Source: Epiperipatus broadwayi
Lineage: Eukaryota > Onychophora > Udeonychophora > Euonychophora > Peripatidae
NCBI GenBank assembly: GCA_028023455.1
Contig: JAQFVV010000042.1
Span: forward strand, 3,923,739-3,987,738
Reading direction: 5' to 3'
DNA: 64,000 bases
This document shows positions 49,038 through 62,149 of the stretch, piece after piece; position 1 is the first letter of the stretch; every line of letters starts with the position of its first letter. The translations under genes were made by a program, and so were the position numbers. Under the pieces are notes generated by a model. The model made no database searches. It saw only the letters and a program-made list of their open reading frames with translations, and was not told where the DNA came from.

Positions 49038-49438
49038 TTATTAGATGTGATATGCTGGACTATTTCCATCATCTATGAATGAATGTTGAATGTATAGAAA
49101 ATTTTAAACTTTATTTAAACTTTCCAAATACAAACAATTTATTAGTAATAACACACAAATAGACAATACAGGTTAGTAATTACACAACGATTTGAATAGT
49201 ATTATTTTCCACTCTTCTTCAGGTGTTGATGGCCTATATACATAGTGACAATATTCACTTAGAAGTTGAACTCACAACTTTAGATTCCTGAATATTGAAT
49301 TTAAGGCAAATGCTCTACCAACTGAGCTATTCTGTCAAAGGCAACATATAGTAGAAATTTGGATATATTTATATATAAGGGTTGGTTCAAATCCTCCTGA
49401 GCCTTTCAATTTTTTTTTTATGAGCAAGACTAACTGGT
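49038..49438 (+). repeat. Left terminal inverted repeat of PLE-2
   Basis: From the outside inwards: GCTGGACTATTTCCATCATC, GAATAGTATTATTTTCCACTC, a reverse-orientation tRNA-like segment (49263-49336), then GGTTGGTTCAAATCCTCCTG and ATGAGCAAGACTAACTGG. Confidence 0.8.
49263..49336 (-). other. tRNA-like segment in left repeat
   Basis: On the minus strand ATAGCTCAGTTGGTAGAGC is a full A-box/D-arm, and GAGTTCAACTTC is a partial B-box. The anticodon arm does not fold normally and the acceptor stem is missing. It is a tRNA-derived internal Pol III promoter, not a working tRNA gene. Confidence 0.6.
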
Positions 49439-49459
49439 TAAAGTAGAAAATCATTTAAC

Positions 49460-51665
49460 TTTCTTATGTGAATGTAAATCAGAAGGGATCGTTCCTAAGG
49501 GTTTGCAGTTAAAACCTCCTATTTCCTCCAAGAGAGCTGAAAAAATTATTCAGAGAGCAAATGAGGCCTTATTGAGAGAAAGTATAAAGGTTCAGCGATT
49601 TTCCAAGTATCAAACATTGCGTTCCATTAGAAATGTGGAATTGTTTCTATATAATAAGCTTACAGATGAAGATTTCTCAAGAATTTGTCAAGCAGTGAAC
49701 AATCATAGTGTAAGTTACATGGAAGGATAAAAGAACTACAGAAAAAGCTTGTAAATCTACATGGGGAAGTCAAAAGTCATACTGCAACTAGTCTATTATC
49801 ATCATCAGTAAAAAATCTTAGTTCTAAACACCTTACTGAGGCTGAATTATCAGTTCTTGAAAAAAGTTTGAATTTTGCCATTACACCATCTACTGTCCTA
49901 TTATTGGATATAATGGCAGACACTGAGGTGACCCAAAACTTGACTCTAGAAGAAGCAGCAGAGTTACGCTGAACACTCGAAAAACATCAGGTGCACAAGC
50001 AGAAATCAAACATTTCATGGGATGAGAAGAAAGCTATTAAATCTCTCAAACAGGAAACAACCATAATCATTCTTCCTGCTGACAAAGGTAACACGACAGT
50101 TGTAATGGATTAAATTGATTATAACAAAATACAAAGTCTTCTCACAGCAGACCAATACAAAAAAGTAGCAAAAAATCCAATTCCAAATAAAGGTGAAACT
50201 ACAAGCATTACTCCGGAAGCATCGCAGCTATTTCAGTGATTCGAAAAAAGAAAATTAACTTCGCATTTCAGCAAGATTCCTCACCTGTATGGACTACCTA
50301 AAATCCATAAAGACAATGTTCCATTTAAGACCTATTGTTCTTCTCGAAGTTCTTAGTCCATTGGCATACAGGCCCAATCTTTCGTCAGGGATTCTAAGCA
50401 CTTTGTAGAATTAGTCAGGAACATGAAAATGGAAAAAACTGACAAAAGTTTTGATGTGGAAAGTCTGTTTACAAATGTACTATGTGATGAGGCATTGTCT
50501 ATGGTAAGGAAAATGTTATATGATAATAGTCTACAAACTAGAACAGCTCTACCTATTGATAATATAATGGAATTATTAACATTCTGCATAACAATGGCAT
50601 ATTTTCAATATAATTCAGACTTCTTCCAACAAAAATTAAGGGATGGCCATGGGATCATCAGTTACCCTTGCTCAGCAACATTTACATGAAAGAATTTAAA
50701 ATCACAGCCATAAATACTACTCCATGTCCACCTAAAATGTGGCTTCAGTATGTTAATGATACATTTGTGGTGTGACCACATGGTGAGGTACAATTACAGT
50801 CATTCTGGATGCACCTTAACAACATATCTCCTACAATTAAATTCACAATGGAATTGGAACAAGAACAAAAATTTGCATTCTTGGATGTTCTTGCGACAAG
50901 GCTCCCTCAGGGCAAAGTAAAAACAACAGTGTATAGGAAACCAACACACACTACAAGTACTTGACATATACATCCAATCATACAAGAAGCACTAAACATG
51001 GAATTGTGTTATCACTATGGAACAGAGCAAAGGAAGTTTGTTTAGAAACCAGTGATTTGGAAAAAGAAAAGATTCACATAGAACAAATGCTTATGAAGAA
51101 TGGTTATACATCAGCAGTCATCAAAAAAACCTTCAACTGACAACACAAAGAGATACCAAAAGAAAAAACAATTATTGGTATGGTAGTGTATCCATACATA
51201 CCAGGAATGGCAGACAAATTAAAGAAAATCTGCAGTCAATATAACATTAGAACTGCTTTCCAAAGCCATACCACACTTCAAGGAATTCTTACTTCTACTA
51301 AGCCTAAACTGGAAATGTTGAAGAACAAAAACTGTAACTATGAACTACTATGTGTACGTGGAAGAAAGTCCATTGGTAAGACCTTTCGTCATGTTGATCA
51401 GCGATTGACAGAACAAAAACTAATGGTTAAAAGAGAAAAAACAGAAGTGTCTACTGTAGCAGATCATGTATGTACTAATGACCATATGTTTAATTGAGAA
51501 AATACAAAAATATTGGATAAAGAGGGGAAAATGCATAGAAGAAAATTCAAAGAAGCTGCTCATATGACAATTGTAAATAATCCTATTAGTCAACCCAGTG
51601 AGGCAATACACAATGTATGGAAGCCTCTAATTAATCTTGTTCTTAGGAAAATTATTAAACAATAA
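49460..51665 (+). pseudogene. PLE-2 polyprotein (RT plus GIY-YIG), heavily mutated
   Basis: Reading across frames gives the PLE order. An N-terminal helix-rich region carries VPKGLQLKPPISSKRAEKI (about 49490-49550), then LPADKGNTTVVMD and HLYGLPKIHKDNVPFK (the RT1 PKxHK block, about 50290). FDVESLFTNV is motif A with its Asp (about 50449). QYVNDTFVV (50746-50772) is motif C with the first catalytic Asp changed to Asn. Then follow FAFLDVLATRLP, TVYRKPTHT and VVYPYIPGMADKLK. The GIY-YIG region is degenerate (NYELLC... SIGKTFRH...DQRLTEQK). At least eight stops or frameshifts are present. It belongs to a different PLE lineage from PLE-1. Confidence 0.82.
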
Positions 51666-51981
51666 ACTAATTAGCCTTGCTCATAAAAAAAAAAATTGAA
51701 GGACTCAGGAGGACTTGAACCAACCCTCTATAAATATACCAAATTTCTACTATATGTTGCCTTTGACAGAATAGCTCAGTTGGTAGAGCATTTGCCTTAA
51801 ATTCGATATTCAAGAACCTAAAGGCGTGAGTTGAACTTCTAAGTGAATATTGTCACTGTGCTTTTGTGTGTTATTACTAACAAGTTGTTTGTATTTGGAA
51901 AGTTAAAATTTTCTATACATTCAACATTCACTCATAGATGATGAATGAAAATAGTCCAACACATCACATTTAATAATATAC
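51664..51981 (-). repeat. Right terminal inverted repeat of PLE-2
   Basis: Inverse of the left repeat, with a deletion of about 100 bp that removes the segment equivalent to 49140-49245. It ends in AAAATAGTCCAACACATCAC. Confidence 0.8.
51765..51840 (+). other. tRNA-like segment in right repeat
   Basis: ATAGCTCAGTTGGTAGAGC (A-box/D-arm) is intact, while the B-box position reads GAGTTGAACTTC. Not a functional tRNA, for the same reasons as its left counterpart. Confidence 0.6.
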
Positions 51982-51990
51982 CATCATTAC

Positions 51991-54204
51991 AAATCTTCAG
52001 AAAAATATCATTTTATTCTTTATATCACAATTTTGGAATTGTAGAATTAAAGTTGCAGTTGAAAAAATTAAAACAAACAAACAAATAAATTATCTAAAAC
52101 TGTAATGAAAACAGATAGTGAATAAAAAATAAAAAATGCCATAGTTACTAGTCAAATGATTATGAAACTGAAAAGAAAATATGATAATATTTCAATAGAC
52201 TGGGGGAAATAAATATGAGAAATTTATCAATTCATAAAGAGAAACTGATAAAGCTAAATAAACATTAAATATTGTAATAGTTAAGACAAAGATGATATAT
52301 ATTTAATATAAAAAATAACTTTGAAACAATGAACACTAAAAAAAAAAAAAAAATCAAGGAAGTCATTAAGAAATAAATAAGATTATGATATATTGAAATG
52401 CCAAAAAAATAAATAAATAAACAAGCAAAATACTTAAAATATGACATTAATAAAATTAAAAATAGTTAATCTTTAAATAAATTTAAAAATAGCAAAGCCC
52501 ATAATATAGATAAAATTCTTATAATATGTTAATTTTCAAAATGTAACAAGTTATTGAGTAGATAAATCTTGTATAGTATATATAGTATACACTTTTCTTA
52601 TAAAAAAAAATTTTCCACTAAACAAAAAAAAAAAGTCAACTAAAATCAGCAACCTTTTGATTCAATAATACAAAATTTTCCAAGAAGAAATTATACATTC
52701 AATTCAGTATATATGAATAATCAGCTGGTAACACATTAAGAACCTTTTTTGAAAAAAGAAATCTAATAATTAAATAATTAACTTCCTAAGAACAGCAAAA
52801 TTTGTATCACTGATGAACTCTAAATAAAGCAGAACATATTTTGTTTTTATTTTAATACAATGCAGAATTAACACTTAATCATGAACTTCCAGTTTCTATT
52901 ACTTATTTAAAAAAGCAAATTAAAACAAATCAATTAACTAAATAATTAGAAAATTTAATAGTACTAAATGCAAAATTCTTAAATGTATGCATGGATATTA
53001 AATATACAAAGATATAAATAAAGTGGATAAAAGGCACAAATTATATGTAAACAATTGTAATATAATTGTGCAAGTTTTTTTTTTAAAAAAGCAGATTTTG
53101 TTTATCTATAAAAAGTCTCAAATTGTAATTAGATATTCATTAAGAAACAAATACAAAACCTCCTAGATAATTTGTCAATGATTCATTATAAAGCAATGAC
53201 TTCAATACTAATATTACTAAAACTAAATATCATGAAACATATATTAAAAGAATGAAAACAGAGAAAAGATAATTAATACATACTTAATTATCAGGTTTAG
53301 GATAAATAATTCAAATGACCATATTAAAAGCTTTATTTATAAGTAGGAAAAAATATATTACATATTGAGGTTAAATGAGAAAGTAAATTAAATAAATTAG
53401 TAATAATAACTGACAATATAAAATGAAAAATAAAGTTTTTGCTTTAAAATAAGCATAACCATAAATAAACATGCACATATTTATATATTTCATAAACTAT
53501 CATTTTAATTCAGTATCTTACATTGTAAATGAATGTGTTATATATATAAAAGTGAAAAACACTTTCCAAAGATTTAACATCTGCTTTTATCTAACATAGA
53601 AAAAGAGAAGTATTTTCAGCTGCATATTAAATATTTTATATTTTTTTGCAAGTTGATATTAAAATTATTTTTTATCACTTTTCATAAAGTACTTAATACT
53701 TACTGCTTGACCTTATTATTAATTGGAAAGCATAGTTTCAGAAAACTTTTTTTTTTTTTTACAATGCACAAAAAAAAGTTTAAATAAAAAATAGCTGAGC
53801 TTTGCATTTTACTAGACAAGTAATTTGCTACCAAATTAGCCAGATAAATAACACTTCACAATCTACTTCATTCAGCTGCCTCTTTGATAACTTTATTTAC
53901 GAGATTAATTTGAATCAAAATTAAGAATTATAAAAAATTAAAATCTCTACAATACCAAGACTTCAATTGCAATTTTTTTTTTCACTCTATCTAAATCCCC
54001 TAACAACGGAACGTCTGTAAAGCATGAGGAGTGGAGAAGGGAAAAAAATTTTCAACTGTTTAGAGAGGTTAGCATGTCAGCCCAATTACTATATGAACAC
54101 ATGTTGCCCTTTCAGATGTGGAGTAATTTCTCTTTAGAATATTATATAAAAGACTTGAGTATTCAATTTTTTTTTTTTTTACATTTTTCTTTTATTAAAA
54201 AAAA
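51991..54204. other. AT-rich sequence without recognised genes
   Basis: Low complexity, A-rich on the plus strand. No family signature. Confidence 0.4.
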
Positions 54205-54425
54205 GCCCTAAATATCTTTAACAATTGGGAAAACACAAAATGCTTGTCACATGACCTATTAACCACAGTTTCCCCAAGTCCAATGTTGTCTCTGGGCAAG
54301 TAAGAGAGACAGAAAGCTACCAAGATGATGATGTCGTTAACACCTGCCCTCTTCGTCTCCCGCCCATGAACACTGGTCCAAATGACCCCGTGTTGCTTAA
54401 AAACGCTGATCCAAGCCAATGATGG
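54205..54425. other. G+C-richer unique block
   Basis: A sharply bounded block (CTGCCCTCTTCGTCTCCCGC, CCAAATGACCCCGTGTTG) in otherwise AT-rich DNA. A 74-codon minus-strand frame spans it (54195-54419) but shows no recognisable domain and no splice signals. It could be an exon, a conserved element or an isolated transposon fragment. Confidence 0.2.
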
Positions 54426-57400
54426 CTATTACTTAAGTGATAGTGATGCATATTAACAGTAACATATAAGTTAGTTGTCTGTGATTACTATATAGTTGGC
54501 AAAAGGTAAGATAATTATGAATTACTAATTACAAAAAAAAGTCAATATTTTTAATAACTTATGTTATAAAATCACATTTTAAACTAACATTTGGTATTAA
54601 TTATTTAAATTCATTAAATAAATGTCTTTTTTTTAAATTTTTTTCCAAATAACTTACTAAATATTTGGTTAGCCAAATTCAAGTAGATATCCAAAAATCC
54701 AAATATTAGTCCAAATATTTCCTTTTACTTCAGTGGTGACCCAGAAGATATTTGGGGTTTTAATATGGATAAATTTGATAGAATTTATATGGGTAAACAC
54801 ACATTTGTTTGTTGTTGCTTCTTTACATGACATACATATGCACACATATGTCTTGTTAAAACCAATATAAAATATTCTATTTTCAGTCTATACAATTATA
54901 GTATTTTTACATACACATATAATTACACATACAGGCATATAAAAAAAATATTGACAAAAAACTTTTTGAAAAAAATGTTAATTATATTAAAAACACCTAA
55001 TTTATTATATTTATCTTTGAAACTATATTCCTATAGTTATACATTTTTATAAAATCCAATTTCCTTGTGGTGAAATAGGTAAAAAAAATGTAAATTCTTT
55101 CAATAATTTAATTTTCCCACCCCTATTTTCATAAAGAATTGAACAACCAGATTAATATTTAAAACATGAGACCCTCTAATCATACATTGCTCATTCAAAC
55201 ATTTAGAATAAATCACAATATAAAAAAAGATAATATTCCACAAGCTTTGAAAAACTAAAAAAAAAAAAAAAGAATATGATAATTATATTTATTAATTATA
55301 AAATTTAAAATTTCATTAGTAATTTTTTTTTTTTTAGCATATGAATATAAGAAATATTTACATCTACATTCTGCACTATAAACACACATACACATTTAAA
55401 ATCGCTTACAATTTATAATTCAATGAATCATACAAAATTCTGTCTAAGTTACAAACGTAAAAGCAGTTGCATTATTAACAAGATCATTTTTAATAAAACT
55501 GCAGCAGAAACTTTTCTTTGACACTCTAGGCTGCTTGATAAAATCTAGTGAATTTATAAAAACAAGTTTTAAAGAAAGTGAATCTAATGTTTCTTTATTT
55601 CTTAAAATGATTATTCATATGCAATATTCACTAAAAACATATTTATTTCTATATTCTTGCATATTATTTTAAATGAAATAAGTAAAAAAAAATAAAAAAT
55701 CTTACTAACATTAATTATTTCCTTATCCTCTCTATAAAGGATTAAAGGAATTACAAATTTTTAATATAATTTGAGAAGCATGCATACACGTATTATTTGT
55801 TTTAGTTATTGAGCTTATATTGCTTCAAATATAATACCAATATTTACATTAAAAATGATTTTAAATAACAAATGCTGTTTTAATTAATACATTTTTTACA
55901 TAATACACACATGTATATGTAACAAACAGCAAATTGATATTCTGCTAATTTGATAAATACTCATAAATCATCAGCTTTTTTTTACATATATAAAATTTTA
56001 CTAGGAAAAAAATTAATTTGCTATTTAATTTCATTTTTAATAAACTTCCAAACTTGCTAAATAAATAATAATCCTTTTTCTAATAGGTTTTTTAAAATTC
56101 ACTTTAATTTAAAATAAAAAATCTTTTAATTTTTTTAAAATTCATTTTAAATTAATTAAAATTGAAACATCTTTTATATTACTATTTATATAACACTATT
56201 TGCAGTTATAAAATTATGAATTTCCATGCAGCAAACCTTTTGAATTTCTAAGAATTTAAGAAAAGACAGCTTTCAGCCTTGAGGTTTTAATTCCTTTCAG
56301 TAGCATCACTTTTAAGTTAGCCGACATGGCTTGCCACTATAACTATACCTACAAGGAAGATCAACCACTTTTATAACAATCGTAGATTTCAGATAATTGT
56401 ATATATGTGCAAAATAATAATAATTCAACTTTCACTTCACATATATGTTTTTTTTATTAATTTATTTTAATAGAAATACTTAATAAAATCTGCATAATTT
56501 CTAACTTCTTAATTATATAATATCTATTAAAAAAAATGTGAAAATTAAAATGAGGAAATATTTGTATATATAATATACAAATAAATTATATACACATTGT
56601 TTGGAACGCTAAAATGCTTGAATAGTTTTATATAAATTTCTATTTTATGAAGATCTTAAGTAGGTGACAAATGAAAGGAAATTAGTTCTAACGGGAGTAT
56701 TTCCATTATTTTTTCTATATGTACTAATAGATGGCAGCACAATATAGACAGCAGACAAGCTTGATCAATAGCTGGTTTTAGTAATTAAAATTGAATTCAA
56801 CTTAAAGAATAACCAAAAAAAGCAGCATATAGTTATGTACTTTTTATAAGTGTATGCACAAATAGTTTTCTGTAAACAATAGTTATAAAAAATATACTTG
56901 CTTATGAATGAAAGTCCTAACAAATTTTAGATGATGATGATGAAGAGAGAACATAAGTGACTAAGATAACAAACAGCTGTTTTGGAGTGAGTTGGTAATG
57001 TACTAGAAAAAGTGTACCAAAGTTGATACAAATTAAGTCAATAAATATCTTTATCATTTCATAACTTATATAACTTTTTCTTATTTTCCTTCATATTTTT
57101 AAAAGTTTCAAGCAAAAGCAAATGAATTATAGAAACCAGCAAATCATCATAATGAGCTAATGGTAAAGAACTAAGTTCTAAGTATAGAATTTAATTAAAT
57201 AAATATTTAAAACAGAACAGGCAAAATGTAAAACTATATTATCCTGATAACAAATTATTCTATTAAAAAAATATAGATTTACATTATAAGAGGTAAAGTA
57301 TTTGTAATACAAAAGAAAAAATAAATAAATTTTAAATAATTATTCAGAAAAAAATAAAAATACAACATAAAATTTAAATCAATATATGCTCACATATATG

Positions 57401-58399
57401 TTCCAGTTCAAAGTTTGCAGATTAAAAATGCAAATACTTAATTCTAAATGGTTCTTTAAATATAGGTTTATATTAGAATATATACTTTTTTAATCTCCCC
57501 AATTTTATTAGTTATATTCACATACCCACATATATATATATTTTGCAGTAGGATTCCAGAGTGTATAATTTTCACAAATTATAAATAACTTAGTATTCCA
57601 AAATGATTATAATTAAAACTATAAAAACTATGACTTAATACAAATATTAACATGACATTATCATAATTTTCAATTAAAAGTAATGAATAACATACATTCA
57701 TCATTTAAATTGTATAAAATTGATTTAAAAGATAGAATATCTTATTATATGAAGTTAGGAATTAGTAATTTTTTTTTTATAATTTAAAGTAATTTTTAAC
57801 AGGATTATTTTACATACAGAAAATAAAATGAAAAAAAAAATAGAATTATATAAATGTATATATATAATTGAATGATTGTTGCTAAGAAGTTCACATACAA
57901 TTTGAACATTTTTTAACTAAAATCCATGGCTTTTGAGTCCTAGAGTCCACCACTCTATCACTGTACTAAATAAACCATGCAGGGTAGTAAATGAATGATA
58001 TGGATTTAAATAAAAATGAGTACTAAATATATATCTAAACAAAATATGCTAATATATTTTTATCTCAATTTATTTTAATAGTTAAAAAAGACAAAGTTTA
58101 AATATAGAAAATAAATTACTAATACAAAAAAATATATTGGAATAACAAACATACAAAAGCTATTTTCACTCCATAAATTCTGTAAGCCCATCTTTCTATT
58201 TCCTAAAGCATTTTCATCTTTTAGTATTCATCACTAAAGTGCACTGAATTTGAATAAATATACAGAGAATAAACTGGTACTTCTTTTATTCTAAATCAAA
58301 TTAATGACTAGGAAACCCAAACCCTAATTATTATTCAGTTGAAACTTACTAAAAACTGCCTCAATAAAAAAATAAAAAAAGTGAAAAATGTCAATAAAG
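54426..58399. other. AT-rich sequence without recognised genes
   Basis: Around 57925-57985 the minus strand reads TTTAGTACAGTGATAGAGTGG, a weak A-box-like match without a B-box. The rest is low complexity. Confidence 0.35.
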
Positions 58400-58520
58400 T
58401 TGGCCAATTGGATATCATTGGTGGTTGAGAGGTCAGCGACAGCTGCTTTACAACAGTTGTCCTGGGATAGCGGGTTCGCTTCCTGGCCAATGCTATGACA
58501 CATGAAAAAAAAAGCTAAAA
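58400..58520 (+). mobile_element. tRNA-derived SINE-like unit
   Basis: TGGTTGAGAGG (58422-58432) fits the Pol III A-box TRGYNNANNNG exactly. GGTTCGCTTCC (58473-58483) fits the B-box GGTTCGANTCC at 10 of 11 positions, at normal tRNA spacing. Acceptor-stem pairing (TGGCCAATT/GGCCAATGC) is poor and an A-rich tail follows (CATGAAAAAAAAAGC). A tRNA pseudogene is the alternative. Confidence 0.6.
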
Positions 58521-59189
58521 AAATATCTTATGAGTAATTGAGATAGAATGACGGCACCAAATATTTTTAAAATTACCAATGAATAACAAAATTCATAAAA
58601 AAAAATAAGAGTAATACTATTAAGCACTACTGTCTGTCAGTTGATATATGCATTTTCTATTAAAAATATTTGAATAAGATCAGTCTCTGTGACTATAAAT
58701 TTGTATCAATAACATAAGTTACTAAAGCATCTTGCCTCTGAGCAAAAGATTATGCATGAAAATCTTGAAAAAGATCAAATTTTTCAAATATCAAAATGCC
58801 CATCTAGGATTATTCACTTCAGGCTACACTTTTCTGAATAAAAATAAAATCATTATCAATGGGGAAAAAAAATCACAGGCATGTTAAAATTTAAAAATGA
58901 ACTATTTTTTGATTTATCTATATGTACTTGCATATATAATGCCATTCACTTTCTCTTAACCCATAACATCAACTATTATAGCAATTAGCAATGATTATTT
59001 ATTTCCAAGATCGACATGGATAATGTCCAGTATCAGAAATAATTATACCAGCCAAATATTTTACCTATATACACACATAACACTTAACTGTTTGTTTCCA
59101 ATTCTGCAGATGACTCTTTCCTAAATAAATCTCATATTTCATACACACTAAAAAATTAAAATAAAACCTTATGCAATGATAATATACTT
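58521..59189. other. AT-rich spacer
   Basis: Nothing recognised before the LINE remnant. Confidence 0.4.
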
Positions 59190-60545
59190 ACAGGAAATAA
59201 TGGAATTATTATTATTTTAAAAGCAGATGAAAGAATAGAAAAATTGTTAGCAAAGTTCTATTCCAAATATCTAAATGATAAAGATGTACCAGAGAATTGC
59301 AGGAATACAATAATATGGATATTTAAAAAAGATGATAAAAAAGATATTGAAATTACAGATCTTTCAGTCTTCTATCAGTTATACATAAAATGTTTGCCAA
59401 TATCATTACAACTCAATAACAACAAATATTGGATTCTAACCTACCAAAAAAAAAAACCCAATTGGATTTAAAAGTGATTTTAATATAGTGGACCCCAATC
59501 AAATATTGAAAGAACTTATTGAAAAGATCAATTAAGGTAAGCTTCCATTATGCTTTTGATTTGTAAATCATAAAAATGCATTGGATTCCATAAACAATTC
59601 TATGATGATTAAAGTATTGGATCATCAAAATATACATCCAGATTATCATAATATTCGGATTATTTATTAAAATGCTACAGTAGTAATTAGATTACATGAT
59701 GATATTAAGAAAATTAAAATTGAGATGGGTGTACAAGATGATTTCATATTTCCAAAACTTTTCACAGCAGCTTTACAAAAAGTATTTTGTGGATTAAAAT
59801 GGAAGCTAAAGGAATAAAAGTAAATGAAGATCATTTAAATCATCAAAATTTTGTAGATGATGTTATTTTTGAAAATAATGCTTTGGGATTTCAGGAAATA
59901 TTGCAAGAATTATCAAAAAAGTAAGACAATAAGATTAAAGATAAATACTAAAAAGACTAAAATAATATTCAATAAACTTTCTCAGAAGAAAATAAAAATT
60001 ATAAATAATGAATTAGAAGTTAACAGCTACAAATAAAAATTAATACAGATGAAAACACAATGGATGAAATTAATCATAGAATTAAACTTGACTGAAATGC
60101 TTTTGGTAGAAATAAATGAATATTAAAAATAAATATGCATATGTTTTGACAGGAAGGTTTTTAATGAACAAATTTTACCAGTTATTACTTATGAGTCTGA
60201 AACTTTTCACATAACAGATGAACAATCCAGAGATTTTATATTATTCAATGAAATATGGAGATGTATATGTTAGGAATAACAAGAAGAGATCAAACAAAAT
60301 ATGTGGATAAGAGATGTCATTGAAAGAATTAAGATTGAAGTGGATCTGTGCTGGATATATTGCTAAAAGAGATAATAGATGGACAGTTGAAATTTTAAAT
60401 TAGATCCTAAGAGATTTAAAAGATAGAGAAAGAGACCACGTAGAAATGGACAAATGAAATAAGGAAGTCGAGGCTAGAGATTGGAGAAATTGAATTAAAA
60501 CTGAAGAGGCTATACTGCAGTGGATCAATAATGCTTGGTATGATG
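59190..60545 (+). pseudogene. RTE-type non-LTR retrotransposon remnant, plus strand
   Basis: Read across frames the RT domain is nearly complete: LLAKFYSKYLNDKDVPENC, IWIFKKDDKKDIEITDLSVF (family KKGDK-x-DI-x-NYRPIS), IGFKSDFNIVD, ALDSINNSMM (motif A region FDSV), IKIEMGVQDDFIFPKLFTA (motif B region GVRQGD-x-x-SPKLFTA) and HQNFVDDVIF (motif C, FADD to FVDD, both Asp kept). It continues with EINHRIKL, LPVITYESETF, WIRDVIERIK and DNRWTVEILN, and ends near LQWINNAWYDD. Stops and frameshifts are frequent. No 5' endonuclease is attached directly upstream. The clade call rests on motif wording. Confidence 0.8.
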
Positions 60546-60899
60546 ATACATATTACATATGTGTATACAATTGTTTCTATATCAAAAAAAAAAAAAAGTG
60601 AAATGAAATATAAAAAATTAACAGGTGGTAGTCAATCACAAACATACTGCAAAAGATTTAACACCAAACAGTGTTTAACTAAGAAATCTAGTATGCTATC
60701 TTCATGTTTAATAAAGCATGACTATAGGCCCTGCATATATTATTAACAAACACAGCCTATTCATGCATAGAAATTCAAGATCATTTGCAAATGATCAGAA
60801 AAACTGAGAAAGACAACAGAAGTCATCAGAGGAACTGGTGTAGTGAGGCAAAATAACAGTTCAAACAAATCATTATATTTGTCATCAGGCAAAGATCCA
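60546..60899. other. AT-rich spacer after LINE
   Basis: Contains a poly-A run (60582-60596) that could be the 3' tail of the LINE. No other content recognised. Confidence 0.35.
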
Positions 60900-61135
60900 C
60901 AAACTACAGGAGAGAACATTAGATGACAGAATAAAATAATAGAAATCTCTGCCATGAATATTAGGAAATTGAAGAATGAAGCAAGGATTTAATGTCTTGA
61001 TGGCCTTGGAGACAATTCGTTCTACTAAATGCTTATGCTAGTACACATAAAGAATCCAATCACAATTTTCTAGAGAAATTGAAAATATATGCACAAGAAA
61101 ATAAAAAAGTTATCTATATCAGTATTTGATCAGAA
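60900..61135 (+). pseudogene. Possible LINE endonuclease fragment
   Basis: Across one frameshift the translation reads IRKLKNEAR, CLDGLGDN and SFVLLNAYASTHKESNHNFLE. This resembles the apurinic-type endonuclease block LPLxxxxFxTxISAYAPTxxxxxxxKxxFYExL of RTE-like LINEs. The match is short and the catalytic residues cannot be confirmed, so the call is tentative. Confidence 0.35.
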
Positions 61136-61256
61136 AATTAGTTCTACTGATGCAAAGACAGTGTGATAAATTCATCCAATGTCATTAGCAAGAAATAGTA
61201 AAAATAAAATAGATACTTGCAAAGAAGCCATTAAGATATGAAATTGATAATATACA

Positions 61257-61311
61257 ACCCCCCCCCCACAATGATCATTGATCATTTTATTAAGAATTGG
61301 GGGGGGGGGGA
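61257..61311. repeat. Paired C-run and G-run
   Basis: A run of 10 C and a run of 12 G face each other across about 31 bases containing AATGATCATTGATCATT. Together they can form a G·C-clamped hairpin. Confidence 0.8.
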
Positions 61312-62149
61312 TATAAAAACTATAAACTAAAGAAGTTCAAACTTTAATAATGTACAAATCACTTCTTTGATATCAATTGTCATTCTACTCTCCACAGAAA
61401 TTTAATAACATTTGTATTCCAACACCAAAATTCTGATAATTTAGATTTATTTATAACTTGTAATGTTGATTGAATACAACTGCAGTAGATAGTCAAATTA
61501 TATAAACAAATTTAAAATAGTGAACTGAACAGAGAAACAGTTGAAATAGAAATGATACCAGAAAAATAAATAAAGAATGGAGTAGTTCAGATAGAAAAAA
61601 AGGCATTAATACATGCAATTACTGTTAGCAAAAAAATAATATGAAAAGCATTTTACAATTTTCTTTTTACTAAACTAAAAAAAACCTTAGAGAGAAGAAG
61701 ATTTTGATAAAGGAGCTGTAGATTATTAGAGGAAATTGATGAAATTCTTTCTAAGATTTAATCTACTTTTGTAAAAAAAAAAAAAAAAAATCTTTTTTTT
61801 CTCTTTTTTCATGCTAGCCATTATTAGTTACATATTTGGATAGTTTCCAAAGTACTTCATTTTTTCATTTTCATTTATCTTTCTTGTATAAACTTTCATT
61901 TTACTTTTTTTTTAAAAAAAAAAAACTTGTCAATTTTTTGATCAAGTTTATAATTCACATTTGTAGACTATTAATTTTCTTGACAAAAATTATAATTCCA
62001 CTATAAAAACAAACTAATGTAATGATTTAGGAAAAATTATAACAAAAGACTAATTTCACAGGCAACAAAAAATAAATATTACCAAATTATAAGAAAAGAA
62101 TTTCTAACAAGTTGCATTAATTTTTATAAAAAAAAAAAAAACAAGAGAT
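61312..62149. other. AT-rich sequence without recognised genes
   Basis: Long poly-A and poly-T runs (61773-61800, 61906-61924). Weak coding-like traces at 61380-61560 could not be assigned. Confidence 0.3.

Larger units (their letters stand above)
49038..51981 (+). mobile_element. Penelope-like element (PLE-2) enclosed by long terminal inverted repeats
   Basis: A PLE coding region lies between inverted repeats 49038-49438 and 51664-51981. The innermost parts match almost base for base (CAAATTTCTACTATATGTTG, CTTTGACAGAATAGCTCAGT). The right arm lacks about 100 bp present in the left. The direct repeat CATCATT flanks the outer ends (49031-49037, 51982-51988) and may be a target duplication. 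PLEs are known for terminal repeats in direct or inverted order; here the repeat includes a tRNA-like segment. The two solitary copies (20.2, 41.6 kb) show that the repeat also exists without PLE. Confidence 0.75.

Noticed and set aside
49205-49245. CTGAAGA...GGAAAA on the minus strand of the PLE-2 repeat as a hammerhead
   Set aside because: No pairing for stem II and no consistent stem I; the wording recurs at 20.38 kb without supporting structure.
51765-51840. Functional tRNA gene
   Set aside because: Good D-arm/A-box but no acceptor stem, abnormal anticodon arm and a degraded B-box.
58400-58500. Functional tRNA gene
   Set aside because: Boxes are good, but the acceptor and anticodon arms do not fold convincingly; a SINE head is more likely.
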